DNA of 27,170 bases from Bacillota bacterium. GTDB lineage: Bacteria; Bacillota; Clostridia; Acetivibrionales; DTU013. Below, piece by piece: positions 8,457 to 15,037 of this stretch. The number at the start of each line of letters is the position of its first letter. Position 1 is the stretch's first letter. The translations under genes and the position numbers were made by a program. The notes under the pieces are model-generated. The model was not told the origin of the DNA. It saw only the letters and a list, made by a program, of their open reading frames with translations, and made no database searches. The DNA lies in contig JAEYOM010000082.1 in the NCBI GenBank assembly GCA_023411715.1, forward strand, positions 1 through 27,170, given 5' to 3'.

Positions 8457-9416
8457 TTGTCATTTTCATCAACTGTAAAAAATGAATTGTGCCGGCTTGA
8501 GAATATCAGTGAATGCTGCCTTCTTTCCGAACTGGCCGCGTCCGTCTGCCTGAACGGTGCTGCTGCGGCTGCACCCGGAGGCGGCTGGTATATACGTATC
8601 ACTACGGAAAACGCAGCATTTGCAAGAAGGATATACAGCCTTATCCGAAAGCTTTGCTACATTACTCCCGAAGTGACCATACGTAAAAGCAGGAAGCTCA
8701 AGAAGCACGTTTCATATATGCTTTTCGTGACTCCGGCAGCGTCTTCAGCCAAGTTGCTGGAAAAGATCGGGATAATGGTCCTTCCTGAAAAAGAGGGTCA
8801 GTCTAACGTAATCATATTGTCCGAAAAGAACTCCATGAAAAGGCAGTGCTGCCGTAAAGCCTTCCTTCGCGGCGCTTTTCTGGCAGGCGGCTCCGTATGC
8901 GACCCCGAGAAAACGTACCACCTTGAGCTTACCTCGCGCACTCGCGCACAGGCTCAGGAGCTGAGCCGGATACTGGCATTTTTCAAGCTTCACGCGCGGA
9001 TCATAAAGCGAAAGGGAAGTTATGTAACATACCTCAAGGAAGGCGAAAATATTGTGGATTTCCTGAATATAATAGGCGCCCACAGCGCTTTGATGGAACT
9101 CGAAAACGTCAGGATACTCAAGGGCATGCGCAACAGTGTCAACAGGATCGTCAATTGCGAGACTGCAAATCTGGAGAAGACGGTGAATGCTTCGCTCAGA
9201 CAGGTTGAAAATATTCGCTATATTGCAGATCATATAGGCTTCGACAGATTGCCTCCGAACCTGCGCGATATTGCGGCATTAAGGCTCGAATACAGTGATG
9301 CGAGCCTCTCCGAACTCGGGCAGATGCTTTCGCCGCCGCTGGGCAAATCCGGCGTTAACCACAGGCTGAGGAAGCTGGACCAGATAGCTGAGAAGCACCG
9401 CGACCCTGTCGGATAA
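8457..9416 (+). CDS. whiA: Sporulation/division regulator WhiA
   Basis: WhiA is a DNA-binding protein related to LAGLIDADG homing endonucleases; in Streptomyces it controls sporulation septation and in Bacillus it affects division and chromosome segregation. The 319-residue length is normal. The N-terminal lobe has SFSSTVKNEL, the LAGLIDADG-like helix is in KAFLRGAFLAGGSV, and the C-terminal helix-turn-helix covers LRDIAALRLEY...LGKSGVNHRLRKL. The start is TTG 8457 with a near-perfect TAGGAGGT (8443-8450) 6 nt before it. It is probably co-transcribed with the upstream hprK-yvcK genes. Confidence 0.96.
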   Translation: MSFSSTVKNELCRLENISECCLLSELAASVCLNGAAAAAPGGGWYIRITTENAAFARRIYSLIRKLCYITPEVTIRKSRKLKKHVSYMLFVTPAASSAKLLEKIGIMVLPEKEGQSNVIILSEKNSMKRQCCRKAFLRGAFLAGGSVCDPEKTYHLELTSRTRAQAQELSRILAFFKLHARIIKRKGSYVTYLKEGENIVDFLNIIGAHSALMELENVRILKGMRNSVNRIVNCETANLEKTVNASLRQVENIRYIADHIGFDRLPPNLRDIAALRLEYSDASLSELGQMLSPPLGKSGVNHRLRKLDQIAEKHRDPVG

Positions 9417-9462
9417 TGTCGTAAAAAAATTTGTTTTTCTACAAAGGTTCCCATATTTCATT

Positions 9463-9491
9463 GAAGGATATTCCAATTAATTGAAGAATTA
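9463..9491 (+). promoter_or_regulatory. Sigma-H-type promoter of the spoIIA operon
   Basis: GAAGGATAT (9463-9471) fits the sigma-H -35 consensus RNAGGAWWW at every position. GAAGAATTA (9483-9491) fits the -10 consensus RNNGAATWW at every position, with the expected 11-bp spacer. It lies about 57 bp before the spoIIAA start. The spoIIA operon of B. subtilis is a classic sigma-H target, so motif, spacing and position all agree. Confidence 0.85.
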
Positions 9492-9547
9492 GATTCTATC
9501 AGGAAATTGTTCAGTATCTACAAATGAAATGTGCGGAGGAGATATTT

Positions 9548-9892
9548 TTGGAAATCAGATTTACCAACAGGGGTTCTACATTGATCGCCTCATTTTCAGG
9601 TGAACTTGATCATCACTATGCCGAATATGCCCGGAATAAAATCGAGGGCGAGCTTTTGAAGGCTACGACCAGAAATGTGGTTTTCGATCTGTCGGGTCTT
9701 AGTTTTATGGATAGTTCGGGGATAGGCGTTATTGTGGGCAGATATTCAAATGTAAGGAAGCTTGGCGGCCGTACCGCAATTATATGTAAAAACCAGAAGA
9801 TCTGCCGGATTCTTGAGATATCAGGTATTTTGAAAATCATGCCCATATGCGATAATCTGGATCATGCTATGAATGCGCTTGCCAGCGCATAA
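9548..9892 (+). CDS. spoIIAA: Anti-sigma-F factor antagonist SpoIIAA
   Basis: This STAS-domain protein of 114 residues binds SpoIIAB and frees sigma-F in the forespore. It shows the SGELDHHYAE strand-helix and the FMDSSGIGV loop (54-62) holding the serine that SpoIIAB phosphorylates (second Ser of DSSG, residue 57). I place the start at TTG 9548: GGAGGA at 9535-9540 is 7 nt upstream and the product then begins like its homologues. ATG 9524 in the same frame has no ribosome site. A short hairpin follows the stop. Confidence 0.95.
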   Translation: MEIRFTNRGSTLIASFSGELDHHYAEYARNKIEGELLKATTRNVVFDLSGLSFMDSSGIGVIVGRYSNVRKLGGRTAIICKNQKICRILEISGILKIMPICDNLDHAMNALASA

Positions 9893-9910
9893 GGTGGGCA
9901 TAAGTCCGCC
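9893..9910 (+). promoter_or_regulatory. Hairpin between spoIIAA and spoIIAB
   Basis: GGTGGGC (9893-9899), loop ATAA, then GTCCGCC (9904-9910) form a 7-bp stem with two G-U pairs directly after the spoIIAA stop. There is no T run, so it is not a standard terminator. It could affect mRNA processing or relative expression; this is inference. Confidence 0.4.
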
Positions 9911-9982
9911 GGGGGTATCAGCCGGGTCATCGCCTGTTAGTAGGTTGCCGGTATGAGATTTGTGTAGAGGGAGCGAAATGGT

Positions 9983-10423
9983 ATGCAGCCTGTAAATGAA
10001 ATGAGACTGGAATTTTTAAGTAAATCGAGCAATGAAGCTTTTGCAAGGGTGGTGGCGGCAGCATTTGTCTCCCAGCTCGATCCGACACTGGAGGAACTTG
10101 CGGATGTAAAGACTGCCGTTTCCGAAGCCGTCACCAATGCCATTATCCACGGCTATGAGAACAAGTACGGTATCATCAGGATGATCTGCCGCCAGTTCGA
10201 AAAAAGCGTTGAAATTGAGATTTCTGATGACGGCAAAGGCATAGAAAACATCGAAGAGGCCATGCAGCCGCTGTTCACGTCCAAGCCGGATATGGAGCGT
10301 TCAGGTATGGGCTTTACTGTCATGGAGAGCTTCATGGACAGTGTAAAGGTGCGTTCGACGCCGGGCGAAGGCACGACTGTGACTCTTTCCAAGTATTTCG
10401 GATCACTCGACGGAGGGCGCTGA
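9983..10423 (+). CDS. spoIIAB: Anti-sigma-F factor / serine kinase SpoIIAB
   Basis: This GHKL-fold protein of 146 residues holds sigma-F inactive and phosphorylates SpoIIAA with ATP. The N box is in EAVTNAIIHGY (about 48-58), the G1 box is ISDDGKGIE, and the ATP lid/G2 is ERSGMGFTVM. It starts at ATG 9983 with GAGGGAG (9967-9973) upstream. It lies 90 bp after spoIIAA and 216 bp before the sigF start, whereas these genes are normally almost contiguous. Confidence 0.96.
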   Translation: MQPVNEMRLEFLSKSSNEAFARVVAAAFVSQLDPTLEELADVKTAVSEAVTNAIIHGYENKYGIIRMICRQFEKSVEIEISDDGKGIENIEEAMQPLFTSKPDMERSGMGFTVMESFMDSVKVRSTPGEGTTVTLSKYFGSLDGGR

Positions 10424-10639
10424 TAAAAAGGTCCGGTTTATGACGGCATCGTCGGCATTATGTTATATTGCCGGATAAACGGCTTACGGCCTGTTCTGAC
10501 CGGCAGTGGAATACGATGGTATTATGATTGGGTAACAGCGATTGCTGCTATTATTTTTACATATAGTTGTAAATAACTTGAATAAATTACGATACTTAGC
10601 ATAGCTGCTATTTTCTCATTGGGAGAAAGGTTCTGTAAT

Positions 10640-11386
10640 ATGAGTGAAAAACCTTATGAAGGTATCGATACCATACAGATGATTCTGAAAGCTAAGGAAG
10701 GCGACAAGTCTGCGCAGAGCATCCTTGTCGAAAATAATATCGGCCTTGTCTGGAGCATAGTAAGAAGGTTCCAGAACAGGGGGCATGAAACGGACGACCT
10801 TTTTCAGATCGGCTGTATTGGTTTGATCAAGGCTATCAACAAGTTCGATACATCATTCGACGTTAAATTCTCGACTTATGCAGTACCAATGATAATCGGA
10901 GAAATAAAGCGTTTTCTGAGGGACGACGGTATCATCAAGGTAAGCCGTTCGCTTAAGGAAATATCAAATAAAGCCCATATTACAAAAGAGGTCATGAGCA
11001 AGGAACTCGGCCGCGAACCTACTATCAGCGAGATGGCGCAGAGACTGGACATATCGACTGAAGAACTTGTCATGGCGGTGGAGGCAGGGCACACTCCCGA
11101 ATCCCTGTACAATCCTGTCGGGGAGGGAGACCATTCATCTTTGATGCTGATCGACAGGCTTGACGATAACCTGAGCGACGATGAAACGGATATTATCGAT
11201 AAAATAGCACTGAAGCAGGTTATGGACACTTTGAAGCCTCGCGAAAAGCAGATCATTATCCTTCGCTATTTCAAGGAGCAAACGCAGGTCCAGATAGCGA
11301 AAATGCTTGGAATATCCCAGGTACAGGTGTCAAGAATCGAACGCAAGATACTCGATGATATACGAAATCGTATCAATTACACTTGA
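10640..11386 (+). CDS. sigF: Forespore RNA polymerase sigma-F factor
   Basis: This sigma-70 family protein of the SigF/SigG group has 248 residues. Region 2 shows DLFQIGCIGLIKAINKFD and FSTYAVPMIIGEIKRFLRDDG (-10 recognition), region 3 covers SKELGREPTISEMAQRL, and region 4.2 has QVQIAKMLGISQVQVSRIE. The spoIIAA-spoIIAB context identifies it as sigma-F rather than sigma-G. I chose ATG 10640 with AAAGG (10626-10630) 9 nt upstream; the longer frame from TTG 10619 has no ribosome site. No T-run terminator follows, but a large fold-back sequence does. Confidence 0.95.
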   Translation: MSEKPYEGIDTIQMILKAKEGDKSAQSILVENNIGLVWSIVRRFQNRGHETDDLFQIGCIGLIKAINKFDTSFDVKFSTYAVPMIIGEIKRFLRDDGIIKVSRSLKEISNKAHITKEVMSKELGREPTISEMAQRLDISTEELVMAVEAGHTPESLYNPVGEGDHSSLMLIDRLDDNLSDDETDIIDKIALKQVMDTLKPREKQIIILRYFKEQTQVQIAKMLGISQVQVSRIERKILDDIRNRINYT

Positions 11387-11429
11387 TTCACACATCTTTT
11401 ATTTCTTCCTTTCCACATCGTTATAGCTG

Positions 11430-11604
11430 AAAATATAATGCTGGTTGGTCGCTATTACGAGTTATGTTCAAAGATCATATAGATTCAGCTTGGCGGCAAA
11501 TCTAACTCGCTTCGCTCAAACAAAGATTTGCCCTTAATAGTGCTTCATCAATATGCTCTAATTCACATAACTCATGTAATATACGACAACCAGCATTATA
11601 TTTT
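11430..11604. repeat. 175-bp fold-back element (MITE-like) after sigF
   Basis: The outer 18 bp (11430-11447) are a perfect inverted copy of 11587-11604. The complementarity continues inward with small mismatches: GAGTTATG pairs with CATAACTC, and a central GGCAAATCT/AGATTTGCC stem encloses a loop containing ACTCGCTTCGCTC. No open frame is present. It could be a non-autonomous transposable element remnant or a large bidirectional terminator between sigF and the spoVA genes. I see no target-site duplication. Confidence 0.75.
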
Positions 11605-11686
11605 ATTTAGCATAATTTTTCTGAATACTTATTTCTGTCTGTTCCAATAATAATAAATACAATAAAAAGAAAACGGGGTGCTTGCT

Positions 11687-11842
11687 ATGTTGGCTATACT
11701 GAACAAGTATAAGCTGTTTCTTATAATTTTAACTCTGATAGTCCTGGCAGTCCTGATCTTATTGTTCGTAACAAGTCAGAACAATGAAAAGATCCCTTCC
11801 AGGGGCGTGTTCGTCATGGCCGGCAGTCTATTCAACGTTTGA
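11687..11842 (+). CDS. 51-residue single-pass membrane peptide upstream of spoVAC
   Basis: The frame runs from ATG 11687 to TGA 11840-11842, with GGGGTG (11675-11680) 6 nt before the start. The protein has a basic N-terminus, one hydrophobic helix (about residues 10-29) and a polar tail with NEKIPSRGVFV. The 17-bp spacing to spoVAC and its own ribosome site argue that it is real and co-expressed with spoVA. I do not recognise a named family. A TGAATA at 11622-11627 with CAATAAT 17 bp later is a weak sigma-G-like candidate promoter. Confidence 0.7.
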   Translation: MLAILNKYKLFLIILTLIVLAVLILLFVTSQNNEKIPSRGVFVMAGSLFNV

Positions 11843-11859
11843 ACGGGGAGGGGATCTGA

Positions 11860-12306
11860 TTGCAGCAGGTAATGTCCAAGGAAGAATATAAAAAATATGT
11901 TGATAAAAAATCGCCCGATTCAAAGCTCTTTTTGAACATTTCCAGAGCCTTCCTCGTCGGCGGTCTTATTTGTACGTTGGGACAGTTTTTCATGAATTCC
12001 TTCAAGGCTATGGGCTTAGATAAGGATATAACAGCTTCTTTGACTTCCGTAGTGATGATTTTCCTGGGCGTGCTGTTCACTGCGCTGAATATCTATGATG
12101 ACCTCGGCAGGTTTGCAGGAGCGGGATCGATCGTACCGATAACAGGCTTTGCAAATTCAATTGCTTCACCTGCCATGGAGTATAAAAGCGAGGGTTTCGT
12201 CATGGGTATAGGTACCAGGATGTTCCTGGTTGCCGGACCGGTGCTGGTATTCGGCGTAAGTACTTCGATACTTGTAGGCATCATACACTACCTTATCAAA
12301 TTTTGA
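11860..12306 (+). CDS. spoVAC: Stage V sporulation protein AC
   Basis: This integral membrane component of the SpoVA channel moves Ca-dipicolinate into the forespore and out at germination; SpoVAC is reported to act as a mechanosensitive channel in B. subtilis. The 148 residues show several hydrophobic helices, with FLVGGLICTLGQFF, a central loop DLGRFAGAGSIVPITGFANS and a hydrophobic C-terminus. The start is TTG 11860 with GGGGAGGGG (11845-11853) 6 nt upstream; ATG 11872 is an alternative without a site. The 30 bp to spoVAD indicate an operon. Confidence 0.95.
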   Translation: MQQVMSKEEYKKYVDKKSPDSKLFLNISRAFLVGGLICTLGQFFMNSFKAMGLDKDITASLTSVVMIFLGVLFTALNIYDDLGRFAGAGSIVPITGFANSIASPAMEYKSEGFVMGIGTRMFLVAGPVLVFGVSTSILVGIIHYLIKF

Positions 12307-12336
12307 CTTTGGCATAAATAAGAAGGAGTAATGGCA

Positions 12337-13368
12337 ATGTTGGAGAAGAAAGTAGGCAAGCAGACTATACAATTTAGAAATCCGCCGGTTATTGCGGCAA
12401 CTGCTTCTATCGTCGGACCAAAGGAAGGGAAAGGCCCGCTTGCCGGCTTTTTCGACCAGACAGTCAGTGATGAATTCTGGGGCGAGAAGACCTGGGAAAA
12501 AGCCGAGAGCAAATTTGTGAGGGAGGCCTTTGCGAAAGTCGTCTCCAAGGCTTCGATCGCAGCAAGCTCGCTGGACTTTATTATCGCGGGCGATTTGCTG
12601 AATCAGTGTATCGCTTCCAGTTTCGGTCTGCGCGAATCGAATGTCCCGTTTTACGGCATTTACGGCGCATGCTCGACAATGGGTGAATCGATGGGCCTCG
12701 GAGCCATGCTCATCGATGGCGGTTATGCCTCGAATATAGTTTGCCTGACTTCCAGCCATTTCTGTTCGGCAGAGAAGCAGTTCAGATTTCCTCTCGAACT
12801 CGGATCACAGCGTCCGCCTACCGCCCAGTGGACAGTTACGGGTGCCGGCAGCGTGCTTTTGTCTGCCGAGGGATCGGGTCCCTATGTTACAAGGATTACC
12901 ACGGGAAAAATCGTGGATATGGGCATAAAGGATCAGAACAATATGGGCGCGGCGATGGCGCCGGCTGCTGCCGACACTATCTATGCGCATTTTGAAGATA
13001 CGGGGCTGGCTCAGGATTACTACGATATGATCGTAACGGGAGACCTGGGAGCCGTCGGCAGGGAGATCACCGATGATTTGCTTTCGTCCAACGGGGTGCG
13101 CATCGGCAGTATCCTTAATGACTGCGGGCTTATGATCTTTGATAAAACACAGGACGTACATTCGGGCGGAAGCGGCTGCGCATGCTCTGCCACAGTATTT
13201 GCCAGCTTTCTGTATGACAGCCTGAAAAAGGGAAAACTCAAAAGGATACTTTTCGTCCCGACAGGTGCGTTATTGAGTCCTTCGAGCGTACAACAGGGGG
13301 AAACGATACCCTGTGTCGCGCATGCTGTTGCCATTGAAAACACTACAGGAGGAAGTTTAGCGCCCTGA
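12337..13368 (+). CDS. spoVAD: Stage V sporulation protein AD
   Basis: SpoVAD is a thiolase-fold protein at the outer face of the inner spore membrane that binds dipicolinic acid. The 343 residues include IYGACSTMGESMGLGAMLID, the conserved SSHFCSAEKQFRFPLE, and DCGLMIFD. AAGGAG (12323-12328) is 8 nt from ATG 12337 but only 2 nt from ATG 12331, so I use 12337. The last residues (GGSLAP) and the TGA are encoded by repeat element 1, so the C-terminus runs into that element. Confidence 0.95.
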   Translation: MLEKKVGKQTIQFRNPPVIAATASIVGPKEGKGPLAGFFDQTVSDEFWGEKTWEKAESKFVREAFAKVVSKASIAASSLDFIIAGDLLNQCIASSFGLRESNVPFYGIYGACSTMGESMGLGAMLIDGGYASNIVCLTSSHFCSAEKQFRFPLELGSQRPPTAQWTVTGAGSVLLSAEGSGPYVTRITTGKIVDMGIKDQNNMGAAMAPAAADTIYAHFEDTGLAQDYYDMIVTGDLGAVGREITDDLLSSNGVRIGSILNDCGLMIFDKTQDVHSGGSGCACSATVFASFLYDSLKKGKLKRILFVPTGALLSPSSVQQGETIPCVAHAVAIENTTGGSLAP

Positions 13369-13393
13369 GGCGCGGATTTCCTTTAAAACTTCC
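13351..13393 (+). repeat. Stem-loop repeat element, copy 1 (spoVAD/spoVAE)
   Basis: The outer stem is GGAAGTTT (13351-13358) with AAACTTCC (13386-13393), 8 bp perfect. The inner hairpin is GCGCC-CTGA-GGCGC (13360-13373), followed by the conserved GGATTTCC. The spoVAD stop lies in the inner loop. The element ends 16 nt before the spoVAE ATG. Its outer stem has an A-T pair where copy 3 has T-A, a compensatory change. Confidence 0.9.
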
Positions 13394-13409
13394 ACAGGAG
13401 AGTGATGTT

Positions 13410-13781
13410 ATGCGGCAAATATTTATGCAGTATTTGAGTGCGTTTATTGTTGGCGGTATTATTTGTGCCATTGGACAGGTATTAATAGATAAGACAAAGC
13501 TTACGGCTGCCAGAATATTGGTGATTTTTGTCACAGCCGGTGTAGTCCTCGCTGCATTAGGGGTATACCAGAAGCTAGTCGATATTGGAGGGGCCGGCGC
13601 CACGGTCCCGCTTACGGGATTCGGGTATAGCCTGGCAAAAGGAGCCTTCATGGACGTCGACAAATACGGCCTGCTGGGAGCGCTGACCGGCGGTATTAGG
13701 GCTACTGCTGCAGGCGTGGCGGCGGCGATTTTCTTTTCTTACCTTGTTGCGGTCATATTCAAACCCAAAATAAAGACCTGA
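13410..13781 (+). CDS. spoVAE: Stage V sporulation protein AE (SpoVAEb type)
   Basis: This small polytopic membrane protein of the SpoVA dipicolinate channel has 123 residues. It shows FIVGGIICAIGQVLID near the N-terminus, GGAGATVPLTGFGYSLAKGA in the middle and a hydrophobic final helix, and is a paralogue of SpoVAC in pattern. ATG 13410 follows AGGAG (13396-13400) by 9 nt. That ribosome site comes right after repeat element 1. Downstream spoVAEA starts 11 bp after its stop. Confidence 0.95.
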   Translation: MRQIFMQYLSAFIVGGIICAIGQVLIDKTKLTAARILVIFVTAGVVLAALGVYQKLVDIGGAGATVPLTGFGYSLAKGAFMDVDKYGLLGALTGGIRATAAGVAAAIFFSYLVAVIFKPKIKT

Positions 13782-13792
13782 CGGAGATTTTT

Positions 13793-14353
13793 ATGAATAA
13801 ACGAAAGGTTATACTGGTAACCGACGGGGACATGGCAGCGAAGGAAGCGGTCGAAAAAGCGACGGCGAATATAGGGGGGCGCTGCATTTCTTCGTCCGCC
13901 GGGAATCCTACTCTCTTATCGGGAGAAGAGATAGAAAAGAAGATATTGGAAGCAAAACATGATCCGGTGGTCGTTATGGTGGATGACAGAGGGGCCAAGG
14001 GTAAAGGCCCCGGCGAAAGAGCGATGGAGTATCTGCTGGACTGCCGCAAGCTGGATGTATTGGGCGTTGTGGCTGTTTCGTCGAATGGAAAAGATTGCAA
14101 CGGGATTAAAATTGACTATTCGGTTACCAAAACGGGTGAAGTTGTAAAAAACGCGGTAGATAAATTCGGCGATAATACCTACAGCGGCAAGATCTGCGGG
14201 GATACCCTGAGTATACTGAGGTCCCGGCCTGAAGTATTTATCGTCGGCATAGGCGATCCGGGTAAAATGGATTATCAGGATGAAGTTTCAAAAGGAGCCC
14301 CTATTACTACTAAAGCGCTCGGAATTATACTTGAACATGGCGGATTATTGTAA
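13793..14353 (+). CDS. spoVAEA: Stage V sporulation protein AEA
   Basis: The product is a soluble protein of 186 residues with ILVTDGDMAAKEAVEKA near the N-terminus, VVVMVDDRGAKGKGPGE and IVGIGDPGKMDYQDEVSKGAP near the C-terminus. These match the hydrophilic SpoVAEa protein encoded with the SpoVA channel genes; its biochemical role is not settled. ATG 13793 follows CGGAG (13782-13786). The spoVA set here is AC-AD-AE-AEA, with no spoVAA, AB or AF visible. Confidence 0.88.
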   Translation: MNKRKVILVTDGDMAAKEAVEKATANIGGRCISSSAGNPTLLSGEEIEKKILEAKHDPVVVMVDDRGAKGKGPGERAMEYLLDCRKLDVLGVVAVSSNGKDCNGIKIDYSVTKTGEVVKNAVDKFGDNTYSGKICGDTLSILRSRPEVFIVGIGDPGKMDYQDEVSKGAPITTKALGIILEHGGLL

Positions 14354-14442
14354 AAACACTCTTGAAAAGAAGGATTTTTTCCGATAATGTAGAAAGTAGT
14401 AATAAATCGTAGCTTATATTTGGTAAAGGTGGGGTTCGGCAA

Positions 14443-14907
14443 ATGAACATTGAATATATCAATCCATTTATTGAAGCAAGTCAGACAGTTTTGAAACAGA
14501 TAATAAAACTTGATGCAAAGCTTGGTAAGGTTTACTTAAAAAACTCTCCCTACAAAAGTGAAGATATACTGATAATGGTTGGTTTGACCGGCAAATTGCG
14601 CGGCCAGGCTGTATTTTCAATAAACAGGTCTTTTGCTCTCAAGATAGCTTCCGTAATGATGATGGGCATTCCGGTACCTGAATTTGACGAATTGTCCAAG
14701 AGTGCGATATCCGAATTGGCAAATATGATTATGGGTAATGCGGCAACGATACTATACAACAGAGGCATAAACATAGACATCACCCCGCCGTCCCTGCTCG
14801 TAGGCGAAAATATGCAGATTACGACCAATAAGATGAAGACCGTCTGCATACCATTGGAATTTAATGAAAATGAAAAAATCGAACTCGATATTTCTACGGA
14901 AGGTTGA
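14443..14907 (+). CDS. cheX: CheX-type CheY-P phosphatase
   Basis: This single-domain CheC/CheX/FliY family protein of 154 residues is expected to dephosphorylate CheY-P or a related response regulator. The active-site pattern S-x3-E-x2-N is in SAISELANMIMGNA, with prolines about 20 residues later (DITPPS). A single E-N site fits CheX rather than the two-site CheC. AAGGTGGGG lies just before ATG 14443. No other chemotaxis gene is adjacent. Candidate promoters upstream are TTGAAA (14362-14367) with TAATGT 17 bp later, or a sigma-H-like motif at 14369-14397. A terminator follows. Confidence 0.88.
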   Translation: MNIEYINPFIEASQTVLKQIIKLDAKLGKVYLKNSPYKSEDILIMVGLTGKLRGQAVFSINRSFALKIASVMMMGIPVPEFDELSKSAISELANMIMGNAATILYNRGINIDITPPSLLVGENMQITTNKMKTVCIPLEFNENEKIELDISTEG

Positions 14908-14920
14908 TATATGATATTAC

Positions 14921-14953
14921 AAAAGAGCTCATGGGCTTCCAGGAGCTTTTTTT
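14921..14953 (+). terminator. Rho-independent terminator after cheX
   Basis: AGCTC (14926-14930) pairs with GAGCT (14943-14947), extended by TGG/CCA around a short loop, and a run of T reaches 14953. It lies 14 bp after the cheX stop and separates cheX from the GH8 gene. Confidence 0.75.
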
Positions 14954-14979
14954 GTTGTAATATACTTTATCGTAAAGAA

Positions 14980-15022
14980 GGATGTTTAGCGCCCTTGAGG
15001 CGCGGATTTCTCTAAAACATTA
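14980..15022 (+). repeat. Stem-loop repeat element, copy 2 (before GH8)
   Basis: GGATGTTT (14980-14987) pairs over six bases with AAACAT (15015-15020). The inner hairpin is GCGCC-CTTGA-GGCGC (14989-15003), followed by GGATTTCT. The last pairs at the 3' end are lost (TTA in place of TCC). The element ends about 16 nt before the GH8 ATG and directly abuts its ribosome site AAAAGGGG. Confidence 0.85.
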
Positions 15023-15037
15023 AAAGGGGCGTAAACA

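Noticed and set aside
10579..10606. TGAATA...CATAGCT as a sigma-F/G promoter before sigF
   Set aside because: The spacer is 15 bp instead of 17-18 and the -10 match is poor.
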